64,000 bases of DNA, taken from NCBI GenBank assembly GCA_030615605.1, contig JAUWYY010000002.1, forward strand, positions 186,001 to 250,000, in the 5' to 3' direction. Source of the DNA: a bacterium. GTDB lineage: Bacteria; Armatimonadota; Zipacnadia; Zipacnadales; Zipacnadaceae. This document shows, in pieces, positions 43,928-53,530 of this stretch. Numbering within the stretch: the stretch's first letter is position 1; every line of letters begins with the position of its first letter. The notes beneath the pieces were generated by a model. The model ran no database searches and was not told the DNA's origin. It saw only the letters and a list, made by a program, of their open reading frames with translations. Both the position numbers and the translations under genes were made by a program.

Positions 43928-45943
43928 ATGGATGCTCAGACGAGGCATAGCCACTCAATACTTGTCGTAGTGACGGTGCTGGTTGTTGTCACGGCTTTGT
44001 TTGGTATTGTGCTGTCGGGCTGTGATGAAGACGATATGGAGAAGGTGCTGGGCAGCACCACCGCTGCCTCGGTCGAGGCAACCTACGGGGTCAACCGCGA
44101 TCCGCTGCTGTCGGTGTGGGTGGACGACATGGGTCAGCGGCTGGTCTCCTTCTCCACCCGCCAGCAGATTCCTTACAGCTTCAAGATCGTGGAGACCGAT
44201 ATGGTCAACGCCTTCGCCGGTCCCTGGGGCCATATCTACGTCACCGAGGGCTTGCTGGATTTTGCCGAGTGCGAAGAAGAAGTTGCCGGCGTGGTCGCTC
44301 ACGAGATCGGGCACGTGGTCAATCGAGATATTATCAAATCCTTCAAGCAGAGCATCCTCTTCGGCATTGGCGCTTCAGTCCTCGGCAACGAAAGCGAGAC
44401 CTGGGGAGCGATAGCTGGCATTGGCCTGGGTCTGTACAGCCTGCGCTACAGCCGCAAAGATGAATACGGCGCCGACGACCAGGGACGAATTCTGACGTAT
44501 CGCGGTGGCTATAATCCTATCGGAGAAGTGGACTTCTTCCAGCGGCTGATGGAGGAGAAAGAGGGCCACTCCCCCAGCTACATAGAGGTTATGGTCAGCA
44601 CCCACCCGCCCACCGAGCGGCGCATTAGCCGCCAGATGGAGCAAGCGGAACTGAACCCAAAGAACCCCGATGCGCTGGTCAATATCGGGCAGGGCTATAT
44701 GCAGCGGGCCCGCTACGCCACCGCCCTGAAATATTTCCAGCAAGCCGCCATTTTTGCCCCCGATGAGCAGCTTATTCAGGTGGCCATGGCCGATGCGCTG
44801 GCTGCCTGTGGCCGCGATGAGGCGGCCACTGATAGATACCAGGTGATTCTGGCCAGCCGCCAGAGCAACAAATATGCTGGGCAGCAACTGGCTGAGGTCG
44901 AGGGCCGACCGCCCGTGGTAGTTGCAGCGCTTACCGGCCAGGAGGCCGCGGCCGCGCGCGATTTGCAGTCCGAGGCTCGCCTGGTGGTAACCCAAGCGGA
45001 TACGGCCGCTGTTGAAGCTGAAACATTTGCCGAGCAGTTGCACAGTCGCATAAAGCCAGTAGCGGCGGCAAATACTCGCATTGGCCACCAACTTGCCCAG
45101 TTGACCGAAAGTAGTGGCGAGCTGGCTGAATCTGCCCAAAGGGTGGTACTGGACGCTCATAGGGCCATAGCTAAAGCGTCCGAGGTAGTCTACTCCGTGG
45201 AGTCTACGGCACCAGCGGTGATCGCCACCGCTGCCGACCTGAAAAACGCTGCCGCGCAGGTGGAGGCAAAACTCAAGGAGCTGGCCGCTGGCCAGGGCGA
45301 GGCCGGACAACTTGCAGTCATCAAGCGCAGTATGGAAGAAATCCGGGCCGCTATGGATGATCTGCAGCAGGGCCAGACACAAACCCATCAGCTAGCTGGC
45401 AGGGCTGAGCAGATCCAGCAATTGGCCGCCCAAAACGTGCACAGCATACGAGATTTGCTCAATCGCGATGAGGACGAAGATGTGAGCCTGCTCTCCATGC
45501 ATCTGCGGGGCCTGGCCGCTGATACTCTCCGGCAGGCCAAACAGGCCACCGAGGCATGTCGCAACTGCCGCACGCCCGTCCGCCGGGCGGGACTGCGCAC
45601 ACTCATCGTGCAGGCAAACCTGGCGGGAATGGCGGCGGAGCCGGCGCAACGCCCCGCCCTTGACCGCCTGGTCGCCTATTTCATGCGCACCGACTCAAAG
45701 GATGTTGAGCAACTGCGCCAGGACCGCGGCCTCGGTTTCGGCGACGCAGCCTACGTGATGGCCGTCTCCACTACCAGTAACAGCAAGCCCGGTAAGCTCC
45801 TGCCGGGGTGGCCGGGACGCAGTCTTGTGGATCATCTGAGCAACTACACCGATTCTAGCTACGGTGCGCAGATAATGCTTAAGTACCTCGTTCATGCAAT
45901 GCAGGAAGAGGTACATACTCTTAGCAAACTGGACATCTCGTAG
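43928..45943 (+). CDS. M48 family metalloprotease lipoprotein with TPR and coiled coil
   Basis: The protein is 671 residues from the ATG at 43928, behind TGGAGGTG. A lipoprotein signal ends at FGIVLSGC (Cys32). The M48 domain carries HEIGH at 125-129 (zinc ligands and catalytic Glu) and a third ligand in RKDEYGAD (Glu179). TPR-like helices (about 238-320) follow, as in BepA. The long C-terminal half (about 330-600) is Ala- and Gln-rich helix that should form a coiled coil, which BepA lacks. BepA-type proteases check outer-membrane protein assembly. The coiled coil may reach across the periplasm; that is inference. Confidence 0.88.
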   Translation: MDAQTRHSHSILVVVTVLVVVTALFGIVLSGCDEDDMEKVLGSTTAASVEATYGVNRDPLLSVWVDDMGQRLVSFSTRQQIPYSFKIVETDMVNAFAGPWGHIYVTEGLLDFAECEEEVAGVVAHEIGHVVNRDIIKSFKQSILFGIGASVLGNESETWGAIAGIGLGLYSLRYSRKDEYGADDQGRILTYRGGYNPIGEVDFFQRLMEEKEGHSPSYIEVMVSTHPPTERRISRQMEQAELNPKNPDALVNIGQGYMQRARYATALKYFQQAAIFAPDEQLIQVAMADALAACGRDEAATDRYQVILASRQSNKYAGQQLAEVEGRPPVVVAALTGQEAAAARDLQSEARLVVTQADTAAVEAETFAEQLHSRIKPVAAANTRIGHQLAQLTESSGELAESAQRVVLDAHRAIAKASEVVYSVESTAPAVIATAADLKNAAAQVEAKLKELAAGQGEAGQLAVIKRSMEEIRAAMDDLQQGQTQTHQLAGRAEQIQQLAAQNVHSIRDLLNRDEDEDVSLLSMHLRGLAADTLRQAKQATEACRNCRTPVRRAGLRTLIVQANLAGMAAEPAQRPALDRLVAYFMRTDSKDVEQLRQDRGLGFGDAAYVMAVSTTSNSKPGKLLPGWPGRSLVDHLSNYTDSSYGAQIMLKYLVHAMQEEVHTLSKLDIS

Positions 45944-45981
45944 CCAGCCAACAAGACGTTGACAGATACCGACAAAATGAG

Positions 45982-46011
45982 GCCGCCTGCTGGAATTATC
46001 CAGCAGGCGGC
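45982..46011. terminator. bidirectional terminator
   Basis: A 12-bp perfect stem (GCCGCCTGCTGG with CCAGCAGGCGGC) surrounds AATTAT. It lies between two convergent genes. Confidence 0.75.
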
Positions 46012-46047
46012 TCGGCCTGATCTGCGGAGGGAGCAGAGATAACGCTG

Positions 46048-47139
46048 TTACCAGCTCAGGCTGACTGGTTCAGCGGGTACGAAAAGCTCGTCATTGCTGA
46101 CTAACAACGCATTGCCCTCGCCTCTCGCAGCTATGGACACTCCTGTATCTCGCACCTCAGCACCTTTTGGATTTCGTGCAGCGGCCTCCAGTGCCCACTG
46201 CCGCCATACCTGCTCCCAGGTGGCTGGCTGCGGGCGATTTGCCGGCACTTGATAGCTATCGGGTGTGGCTGCTGCCCACAGCCTGGGGCCGCCCGGTGCA
46301 GGCGTGGGCTGCGGACCCGACCGGTGCGGCGGGGCAGATTGCTCCCCGTCGAGCATTAGGACCGGTGCCTCAACGGCCGCACGGAAGGCGCGCAGGTCAA
46401 AGTAGGTGGTAGCAGCCCGCATAGCCGACCGCCATTGCGGATAACGCGACTCCCACTCATTCAGAGCGGCCGCTACCCATGAGGCCGGCGTGGTCATACC
46501 GTCCCGGCTGTAGTGACACACCGGCCAGGGCTGTTCGACTACCACGAAGCTGACCCGCTGGGGATTGAGGGCGGCAACCGCCATCGCTACCAGGCCGCCT
46601 ACTCCCTCGCCGGTGAGGCCCACTCGCTTGCCAACTACCTCCGGGCGATTGAGCAGAGCATCTACCGCCCGGCAGCCATCCACGATGGCCTCGCGCAGGA
46701 CGTAACTGTGGCGGTCGGGCAACCCCTGAGCCGTCCACTGCCGCTGGGTATCCGGCGGATACCAATATAGCCCCAGATGCGCGAAGCCATCATTGGCTGG
46801 CGTGCGCTGGGCGATATCTCCATGATCCATAAAATGTATCACCGCCTGCGTGACCGGGCCATCGGCGGGCACGTGATATGCACCGGTGCACACCTTCCCG
46901 TACATGCCATAGTAGAATAAGTTCTCGCCGTTGACCTGGGGCTGGAGCGGCCACCGCGCCAGCTCGCTGAGAGCGTCCTGCCAGAACTCATCGAAGTCGG
47001 CTGGCCGTCTTACTACCGGCAGGTAGATCCTGCCACCCCCAGCACCGTTGGTGTAACGGGGAGAGGCCAGGCCCGAAACTGCTAGTGCGCCTACTGCAAA
47101 ACATACCACAGCACGAACAAGAATTGTCTTAGCAAGCAT
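46048..47139 (-). CDS. AXE1-like exported alpha/beta hydrolase without the usual serine
   Basis: The 363-residue protein has a signal peptide (about 1-25) and an acetyl-xylan-esterase/cephalosporin-deacetylase-like hydrolase fold. Recognisable parts are FDEFWQDALSELAR at the N-terminus, AVIHFMDHGD, and DGCRAVDALLNRPEV before the nucleophile elbow. That elbow reads LTGEGVGGLVAMA where the family has G-x-S-x-G, so the catalytic serine is replaced by glycine. The protein may be an inactive binding protein or use another residue. An HRSGP block lies near a predicted active-site loop, but no full triad is clear. Confidence 0.65.
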   Translation of the reverse strand: MLAKTILVRAVVCFAVGALAVSGLASPRYTNGAGGGRIYLPVVRRPADFDEFWQDALSELARWPLQPQVNGENLFYYGMYGKVCTGAYHVPADGPVTQAVIHFMDHGDIAQRTPANDGFAHLGLYWYPPDTQRQWTAQGLPDRHSYVLREAIVDGCRAVDALLNRPEVVGKRVGLTGEGVGGLVAMAVAALNPQRVSFVVVEQPWPVCHYSRDGMTTPASWVAAALNEWESRYPQWRSAMRAATTYFDLRAFRAAVEAPVLMLDGEQSAPPHRSGPQPTPAPGGPRLWAAATPDSYQVPANRPQPATWEQVWRQWALEAAARNPKGAEVRDTGVSIAARGEGNALLVSNDELFVPAEPVSLSW

Positions 47140-47398
47140 CGTCTCTCTGCTCCATCGGGCACTCCCTCAGCGCCTGACACTGATAACATCGGCCAGTGGC
47201 CGGCCGCATTAGATAGCCACAGAGAAACGATGGTGTTACCGATAGACTACGAGCCAGCAAAAGAAGGCACAACAGGCAGAGACAAGGGAACGGCGAGGCC
47301 AATAAACGGTTCCCGGCAACCCCACAGGGGGCGCTGCAGCAGAGTCACATCCCGGGCTGGGGAGGAGGATACAGCAGAGTCTGTCGCAGTGTTGAGGG

Positions 47399-47746
47399 CT
47401 ACTGCGGCTCAGGAGGAACGGTCTTTTCCAGCTCGTCTATTAGTCTGGGAAGATCATCGCTCAGTGTATCCCACAGCACATCACGATCAACAGCGTCATA
47501 GCCGTGGATGAGCCGATTGCGCATGCCCACAATCAAAGACCACGGAATCTCCGGATAACTCGCCTGTGCGCCAGGAGAGACCCGCGCAGCGGCTTCACCA
47601 ACCAATTCAAGCAGTCGCACCAAGGCCAGCTCCAGCAGGCGGTTGGTGTCCAGCTCGGGGCGAGTGGCCTCTTTGGCTAGCTCAGCGGCCTCCCGAGAGT
47701 AATCCAGCATATGCCGTATACGGATGCAGTCCTTTTCATTCAGCAT
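47399..47746 (-). CDS. hepT: HepT-like ribonuclease toxin (DUF86)
   Basis: The protein is 115 residues from the ATG at 47746, which overlaps the end of the mntA-like gene by 11 bases. It is all helical and carries the HEPN catalytic motif MRNRLIHGYD (R-N-x-x-x-H), preceded by EIPWSLIVG. HepT cleaves RNA and is silenced by AMPylation of a tyrosine by MntA. The tyrosine in HGYD fits that target. The upstream 258-base region to the esterase gene shows no other feature. Confidence 0.88.
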   Translation of the reverse strand: MLNEKDCIRIRHMLDYSREAAELAKEATRPELDTNRLLELALVRLLELVGEAAARVSPGAQASYPEIPWSLIVGMRNRLIHGYDAVDRDVLWDTLSDDLPRLIDELEKTVPPEPQ

Positions 47747-48032
47747 ATTGCAGTTCCGCCTCGGCCAGGACCTTGTCACGGAAGTACTTGCTCAGAAACC
47801 CAGGTGTGTGCAGATCCACTTTCCGCCCCAGTATCTCGCTTAGCTGTTGCTCCATCGCCGCCAGGGCCAGCATCCCGCGCTTGGCGCCAGGACGAAATTC
47901 AACCAGCACATCTACGTCACTTTCAGGCCCGAACTCTTCCCTCAGCACTGAACCGAAGAACGATAGACGGCGGATCTGGTGGCGGCGGCAAAAGTGAGCG
48001 ATCTTTTCCTGTGGTACGGTTATCTTGCTCAT
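47736..48032 (-). CDS. mntA: MntA-like nucleotidyltransferase antitoxin
   Basis: The protein is 98 residues from the ATG at 48032. The minimal nucleotidyltransferase motif is GSVLREEFGPESDVDVLVEF: GSxxxxxxxxxSDxDxxV, with both metal aspartates. The later DLHTPGFLSKY segment matches the family tail. MntA adds AMP units to HepT to block its RNase. Gene order (mntA first) and overlap with hepT are the standard arrangement. Confidence 0.9.
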   Translation of the reverse strand: MSKITVPQEKIAHFCRRHQIRRLSFFGSVLREEFGPESDVDVLVEFRPGAKRGMLALAAMEQQLSEILGRKVDLHTPGFLSKYFRDKVLAEAELQYAE

Positions 48033-48191
48033 ACCGTCTGATCCCTCGACCATTTGAGTTTATCATAGCTTACTGCGGATTGTCCGCGCCACAACAGCAT
48101 CAAGTGGGCGTCCGTGGCCAGCACGTTGCCATTGTATACTATCCAAAGATTATTCTCAATCAGTCGTTGCCGAAAAAGCAGTTCAGCCCCG

Positions 48192-49865
48192 CTACATCCT
48201 CTCCGGCGCGGTGATGCCCATCAGCTCGAGGATGTTAGCCAATACGATGCGCGAACCTGCGACCAGCCTGAGCCGCGCGCAGCTCAGAGCGGGATCATCG
48301 CGGTCCAGGACGCGACAGTTGGTGTAGAACTGGTGGACAGCCTGGGCCAGCTCGCGGGCAAAGTGCGGCAGACGGTGCGGGGCGCGTTCCTGAGCAGCGC
48401 GCAGAACCTCGGCGGGATAATCGGCCAGCTTGCGCAGCAGCGCCAGTTCGTCGGGGTGAATAAGCAGGGACAGGTCCCCGTCAACTTCGCCCAAATAATC
48501 TACAGTTTCGGCCTCGCGCAGGATGCTACACAGCCGCGTGTGGGCATACTGGACATAGTAGACCGGGTTCTCGGCGCTCTGCTGGCGGGCCAGGTCGAGG
48601 TCGAAGTCCAGGTGCGCATCAACGCTGCGCATCAGGAAGAAGAAGCGCACCGCATCCCGGCCAATGTCCTGAATTAGTTCGCGGATAGTGACAATATCGC
48701 CGCGCCGCTTCGACAGACTGAGCGGCTCACCACCCTCCAGGAACCGCACTGTCTGATATATAATAAATTCGGCCCGCTCGATGTCAATACCCATCGCTGC
48801 CAGTGCTGCCTTCATACGCGGGACATAGCCGAAGTGATCCGGCCCCCAGATGTAGATAACGCGGTCGAAGCCGCGCGTGTAGAACTTGTTGGCGGCGTAG
48901 GCGATGTCCGAGGCAATATAGGTAGGCGCTCCGTCACTGCGCACCAGCACACGGTCTTCCTCATCACCATGTTCACCAGTGCGTAGCCAGACGGCATCAT
49001 CCTTTTCATAGGCGGCTCCGCTCGCCAGCAGTCGGTCAATCTGCTCCTCTACCAGGCCTTCGGCGTGCAACTTTTTCTCGCTGAACCAGACATCGAACTC
49101 GATGCCCATCGCAGTGCAGTCATCCCGGAGTTGCTCGATCACATTGTCCCTCAGCAGCCCGGAGAACAGCGAAGCTCCGTCGGCATCGGCAGGCACGTCA
49201 CGATACTGCGTGCCATACTGATTGACGAGTTGTTGTGCGAACTCGACAACGTATTCGCCTTGGTAGCCCTGCTCCGGGAAGTCCAGCTTTTCCCCCAACA
49301 ACTCCCGGTAGCGGGCCTGCACTGAGGCACCAAAGAGCTGAAATTGCGTATTGGTGGGACCATCGTTAATGTAGTACTCGCGCTCGACCTCGTGGTCGGT
49401 GGCCTCGAGAAGGTTGGCAAGCGTATCCCCAAAGGGTCCGCCACGAGCGTTACCGATATGGATGGGTCCCACCGGGCCAGCGCCAACGAATTCGATCTGG
49501 ACTTTTTCGCCGTCGCCGAAGTCGCTACAACCATAATTCTCCCCTTGCTCGAGGCACTGGGCAAGAGCATCATGCAGCCAACCTGGGGACAGATAGAAGT
49601 TGACAAAGCCCGGTCCGGCCACTTCCACCCGCTCAACCAAGGGATCAGCCGGAAGATTATCAACCAGCTTCTGAGCAATCTGGCGGGGATTTGCCCCCAA
49701 CGGGCCCGCAAGCTGCATAGCGATATTGCAGGCGAAATCGCCATGCTCAGGGTTGCCGGGCGTCTCTATCCTAATCTCACATAGCGCCTCTTCGACGTGC
49801 TGCCGGTCAGACAGCAGGGGCAAACACGCTTCTCTTAGCAAATTGGCTAGTCTATCTTGTATCAT
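48192..49865 (-). CDS. argS: arginyl-tRNA synthetase
   Basis: The 557-residue class I synthetase has the N-terminal tRNA-binding domain, the HIGH-type motif GPIHIGNARGGPFGD and the motif YINDGPTNTQF. The catalytic region IYIWGPDHFGYVPRM and LSKRRG (KMSKS-like) follow. The C-terminal anticodon-binding helical domain ends with LELMGITAPERM. It charges tRNA-Arg, which needs tRNA for adenylate formation. Length and motifs are normal. Confidence 0.97.
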   Translation of the reverse strand: MIQDRLANLLREACLPLLSDRQHVEEALCEIRIETPGNPEHGDFACNIAMQLAGPLGANPRQIAQKLVDNLPADPLVERVEVAGPGFVNFYLSPGWLHDALAQCLEQGENYGCSDFGDGEKVQIEFVGAGPVGPIHIGNARGGPFGDTLANLLEATDHEVEREYYINDGPTNTQFQLFGASVQARYRELLGEKLDFPEQGYQGEYVVEFAQQLVNQYGTQYRDVPADADGASLFSGLLRDNVIEQLRDDCTAMGIEFDVWFSEKKLHAEGLVEEQIDRLLASGAAYEKDDAVWLRTGEHGDEEDRVLVRSDGAPTYIASDIAYAANKFYTRGFDRVIYIWGPDHFGYVPRMKAALAAMGIDIERAEFIIYQTVRFLEGGEPLSLSKRRGDIVTIRELIQDIGRDAVRFFFLMRSVDAHLDFDLDLARQQSAENPVYYVQYAHTRLCSILREAETVDYLGEVDGDLSLLIHPDELALLRKLADYPAEVLRAAQERAPHRLPHFARELAQAVHQFYTNCRVLDRDDPALSCARLRLVAGSRIVLANILELMGITAPERM

Positions 49866-49897
49866 CTCACTTCAGCCTATCTGTTCCGTAATTTCGC

Positions 49898-50755
49898 CTA
49901 ACCGAGCCACAGCTCCCAGTCGAGCCAGATATGCAAGTGCTGATAGGCCCAGTGCAGCAACTGCGAGCCAGTCAGGACACCAATCAGAAGCTGCACGAAC
50001 CCCCGGTGCCACAGAGATACGAAGGGAGAAAGGTCTGTGTGCGGATTGCGGCGCCAGTCATCGAGCAATCTATGGGCTGCATCCAGTCCCGCATCCAACT
50101 GTTTACCACTGGGCTCCTTGGTCGTCAGATACTGTTGGATTAACGCGCCGACTGGGTAGCGAAATGTCCAGCCCAACAGAACCACCACTATCGCTAACGC
50201 AGGACGCACCAGCAACAGTGGAGCGGCAATCAGAAAAGCCGGCAGGATGCCCGCCAGAAGCGTGGTGCCACAGCGACGATGGACCCGTGGCATTTCTCTC
50301 GCCATCTCACGAGTCGGATACCCATAACGCTCGATGGCGTGAACGACCTTGTGCTCGGCTCCGTGGTAAGCGGCCAGCGGCGTGAGCCGAACGACCAGCA
50401 GGAACATAAGGAAAGTGACCAGGTTGCCAACTATTTGCCACGCTACGTATTGACCAGTTGCTGTCGGCCCCACTAGCTGCAAGTGCACTTCTACCAGGGG
50501 AGAACCAGTAACCTGCCCTATCGTCCACAACACTACATAGCTGAGCACGAGAGCGGTCCCGCCCATAGCCATCATGGCCAGACCCGTGAGAACAAGGCGC
50601 CAAGAAGAAGCCGTCCCAAAGGTGGGCGTGGACAGATGCACGCCCCCAACGACGGCTGTGCCCCCAATTCGGGGCCGACCAGTCGGCACAGAACCGTTAT
50701 CTTGGACAGTCAGACATGCTGATTTCACGGCAACATCCCGCCCGGACTTGCGCAT
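49898..50755 (-). CDS. DUF1385 membrane protein
   Basis: The 285-residue protein opens with IGGTAVVGGVHLSTP (family form GGQAVIEGVMMR), then has several helices. It contains the signature YHGAEHKVVHAIERYG and MPRVHRRCGTTLLAG. DUF1385 members are conserved membrane proteins of unknown role, often near prmC/prfA or rpmE. A GTG codon (V9) is an alternative start. The gene lies divergent to rpmB, with a 64-base space. Confidence 0.85.
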   Translation of the reverse strand: MRKSGRDVAVKSACLTVQDNGSVPTGRPRIGGTAVVGGVHLSTPTFGTASSWRLVLTGLAMMAMGGTALVLSYVVLWTIGQVTGSPLVEVHLQLVGPTATGQYVAWQIVGNLVTFLMFLLVVRLTPLAAYHGAEHKVVHAIERYGYPTREMAREMPRVHRRCGTTLLAGILPAFLIAAPLLLVRPALAIVVVLLGWTFRYPVGALIQQYLTTKEPSGKQLDAGLDAAHRLLDDWRRNPHTDLSPFVSLWHRGFVQLLIGVLTGSQLLHWAYQHLHIWLDWELWLG

Positions 50756-50819
50756 CCCTAGGGATTTATGATAGACTTAATTACTGCAACAATGTATTAC
50801 TGACAGGGAGAATTATACA

Positions 50820-51011
50820 ATGCCAAGAGCCTGTGCAATATGCGGTAAGACGGCCAGCGTTGGCAGCAAGGTCAGCGCCTCTGGCAAGCGCAGCAAGCGG
50901 CGCTGGCAGCCTAACTTGCAGAATGTTACCGCGCTTGTCAATGGCGCTCGCAAGAAGATTCGTGTATGCACATCCTGTATTCGGGCCGGCAAGGTCACCA
51001 GGGCCGGATAA
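50820..51011 (+). CDS. rpmB: 50S ribosomal protein bL28
   Basis: The 63-residue protein matches bL28 across its length: MPRACAICGKTASVGSKVS, the basic KRSKRRWQPNLQNV, and KKIRVCTSCIRAGKV. Four cysteines make it the zinc-binding (C+) form. A GGGAG site lies upstream of the ATG. It is part of the large ribosomal subunit. Confidence 0.97.
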   Translation: MPRACAICGKTASVGSKVSASGKRSKRRWQPNLQNVTALVNGARKKIRVCTSCIRAGKVTRAG

Positions 51012-51208
51012 GCCGGCTTTGCCCCAAAGCTACAACACAAGCTGGCGGCCGGACTTCCGGTTCGGCCGTCAGTGTCACTTTTAGCCCCGTTTGCGCCTGC
51101 CCTGGAATACCTATCCAAGAGCGCCTCGAATTATAACACGTAATCCGCGGTCCAGCAAGCGCGGAGCATAGTTCCCGCAAGTGCTCGACCAGGAGCAGAA
51201 AACCGACA

Positions 51209-52546
51209 GTGGCGAGACCGACTGCGGCTATCAAAACTCTGGGCTGCAAGCTCAACCAGTTTGAGAGCGAGCAGATGCGAGAGCAGCTCGAAGCGCTGGG
51301 CTACTGCATCGTGCCCTTCGAGGCAGCCGCCGACCTTTATGTAATCAACAGCTGCACGGTTACCACGCGCACGGCCCGAGACTGCCGGCGACTGTGCCGC
51401 CGCACGAAACGGCTCAATCCCGAGTCGGTACTGCTGGTCACCGGCTGCTACGCCCAGATCGCGCCCCGGCAACTCGAGCAAATTGCAGCCACCGACATCG
51501 TAATTGCCAACGCCGCCCGCGGCCGACTTGCCCAGTTCGTCCCCTCCGCCGATGCGCCGCTCACAACCGACCGTCTGCCCCCATATGCCGAGACCGGGCC
51601 GATGATTCGCACTATGTCGGGGCACACCCGGGCCTTCGTCAAAGTCCAGGAGGGTTGTGATGCTCACTGCGCCTACTGCATAATCCCTCTGGCGCGCGGT
51701 CCCAGCCGTAGTGTCCCGGCCGACGATGTCATCAAGCAAGTGAACTTGCTCGTGGCGGCAGGATACCCGGAGATAGTATTGATCGGCACCCATTTGGGGA
51801 AGTACGGTGCTGATCTGGACGAGGACACTGATCTGAGCGGGCTTGTGCGCAAGCTGTGTGAACTTCCCGATCTGCCCCGGTTGCGCCTTTCCTCCGTAGA
51901 GCCTCGCGAGATCACTGACGGGCTGATTGAGCTAGTCGCTGCCGGAGGCCGCCGCCTGGAAGCCGACTCGAGCCGGTCAGGATGGGGTAAGCTGTGTCGG
52001 CACTGGCATATCCCCATGCAGAGCGGCTGTGATGAGATCCTGCAGCGTATGAACCGCCCGTATGATACCCCCTTCTATCGCTCGTTGATTGAGAAGATCA
52101 AGTTGACCCAGCCCGATACCGCCATCGGCGCCGATGTCATTGTCGGCTTTCCGGGCGAGACTGACGAGCGGTTTGAGCAGACTCGGGCATTCGTCGAGAG
52201 TCTCCCCCTGACCTACTTGCATGTTTTCACCTACTCAGCGCGACCCGGAACTGCCGCCGCCCGGATGCCCGACCAGGTCCCCGGCCAGATCAGAAAAGAG
52301 CGCAATCATATCCTCCGGGCTATTTCCGAACGCAAGAGAGCTGCTTTTGCCAATAATATGGTTGGCAAGCAGCTTGAGGTAGTTATTGAGCAGTTCACCG
52401 AGGCCTCCGACAATGAGCTCAGTGCGATAACCGATAACTACTTGCGAGCGGAGGTCGCTGGCTCCCCAGAGCTGATTGGAAGTGTAGCAAGGATTCACGT
52501 CACCAAGATTGAGGAGACCACGCTGCACGGGGAGCTGGTGGAATAG
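51209..52546 (+). CDS. mtaB: tRNA t6A methylthiotransferase MtaB
   Basis: The 445-residue protein starts at GTG 51209, 13 bases after AGGAG. The N-terminal UPF0004 domain has conserved cysteines (TLGCKLNQFES, NSCTVTTRTARDCRR, LVTGCYAQ). The radical SAM core has GCDAHCAYCII (CxxxCxxC). A C-terminal TRAM-like domain closes it. MtaB adds a methylthio group to t6A37 in tRNAs reading ANN codons. A 14-residue insert (RRLEADSSRSGWG) sits just before the HWHIPMQSGCDE motif. Confidence 0.95.
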   Translation: MARPTAAIKTLGCKLNQFESEQMREQLEALGYCIVPFEAAADLYVINSCTVTTRTARDCRRLCRRTKRLNPESVLLVTGCYAQIAPRQLEQIAATDIVIANAARGRLAQFVPSADAPLTTDRLPPYAETGPMIRTMSGHTRAFVKVQEGCDAHCAYCIIPLARGPSRSVPADDVIKQVNLLVAAGYPEIVLIGTHLGKYGADLDEDTDLSGLVRKLCELPDLPRLRLSSVEPREITDGLIELVAAGGRRLEADSSRSGWGKLCRHWHIPMQSGCDEILQRMNRPYDTPFYRSLIEKIKLTQPDTAIGADVIVGFPGETDERFEQTRAFVESLPLTYLHVFTYSARPGTAAARMPDQVPGQIRKERNHILRAISERKRAAFANNMVGKQLEVVIEQFTEASDNELSAITDNYLRAEVAGSPELIGSVARIHVTKIEETTLHGELVE

Positions 52547-52697
52547 CCTGCTTTGTTGGCAAATGTTGAGAGAGGGTGCCGACCCTTCGTCTTTTTCGTC
52601 CTGTAAAGGGTTGCTGGGTATTGATCTGGTGCCCAACAGGTAGACCGAGGCATCAGCACTTGTTTTCCGCGACCAGTCGCGCCAGCCAGATGAGACG

Positions 52698-53489
52698 TCA
52701 AGATATCTGTTCGTTGAATTCCTCGATCACCTGGCGCCAGTGCGTACCCAGAGAAAGCACATCAGCGGCCAGGCTAAAGAATTGATAACCCATCTCCACC
52801 AGGGCAGGGACCTCTTGGGGGACGGCGAGAACGCCGGCAAATTTTCCATGGGCAGCGGCAACCTGGGCGACGCGCTGGCGAGCCGCGACGACCCGCGGAT
52901 CGTCCATCTGACCGACCACACCGATGCCGTGGCTGAAATCACCTGGCCCAAATAGCAGCATGTCGTAACCTTCGACAGCAGCTATTGCGTCCAATTCATC
53001 AAATGGTTCGGGATCTTCCACTTGCAGAACAATAAACCGCTGCTCGTTTGCTTGTCGGATACACTCCTCGATGTCAATCTGACAAAACGCGCCGTCGGCG
53101 TTACCGCCATCAATCGGCCGCCGACCTGTGGGCTGGAAGCAAGTCATCCGCACCACAGCCCTGGCATCCTCCGCACTCATTACGTGAGGGACCATGATGC
53201 CAGCGGCATCCATCTCCAAGGGACGAATGTAGTCGCTATAGCTGCCCCGAGCCACCCTGACCACAACGTCCATATCGTGAGCTTTGGCCGCCCAAATCTG
53301 GTGCTCGACTACCGACCAATCAGTGGGAACATGCTCCATACACGTCCAGAAGCAGTCAAAACCGACGATTCCAGCAATTTCGGCGATCCGTCCATCCACC
53401 AGGTTTGTCTTCACGCAGGATACCACCTGGCCAGCACGGAGCTTCCTGAGCACACGACTGGGCCTCATCTGTAGGGTCTGTTTATCCAT
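52698..53489 (-). CDS. HpcH/HpaI-family class II aldolase
   Basis: The 263-residue protein has a TIM-barrel aldolase signature: FDCFWTCMEHVPTDW (metal-site acid and histidine), AAGIMVPHVMSAEDARAVV, and the FGPGDFSHGIG segment with the DLS-like acidic residue. The family reversibly cleaves 2-keto-3-deoxy sugar acids or 4-hydroxy-2-ketoacids to pyruvate and an aldehyde. A pseudogenised SDR lies just upstream on the same strand, and a second HpcH gene points the other way. The pair could belong to an old sugar-acid degradation locus. Confidence 0.88.
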   Translation of the reverse strand: MDKQTLQMRPSRVLRKLRAGQVVSCVKTNLVDGRIAEIAGIVGFDCFWTCMEHVPTDWSVVEHQIWAAKAHDMDVVVRVARGSYSDYIRPLEMDAAGIMVPHVMSAEDARAVVRMTCFQPTGRRPIDGGNADGAFCQIDIEECIRQANEQRFIVLQVEDPEPFDELDAIAAVEGYDMLLFGPGDFSHGIGVVGQMDDPRVVAARQRVAQVAAAHGKFAGVLAVPQEVPALVEMGYQFFSLAADVLSLGTHWRQVIEEFNEQIS

Positions 53490-53530
53490 TGATTTCGCTT
53501 ACCGCTATCTCCTTTACTATTGTTGGTAAC

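Noticed and set aside
44375-45388. 337-codon ORF on the - strand
   Set aside because: It is antisense to the M48 protease gene; low-complexity helix on the other strand keeps it open.
47230-47511. 93-codon ORF on the + strand
   Set aside because: No ribosome site, unnatural composition, and it overlaps hepT on the other strand.
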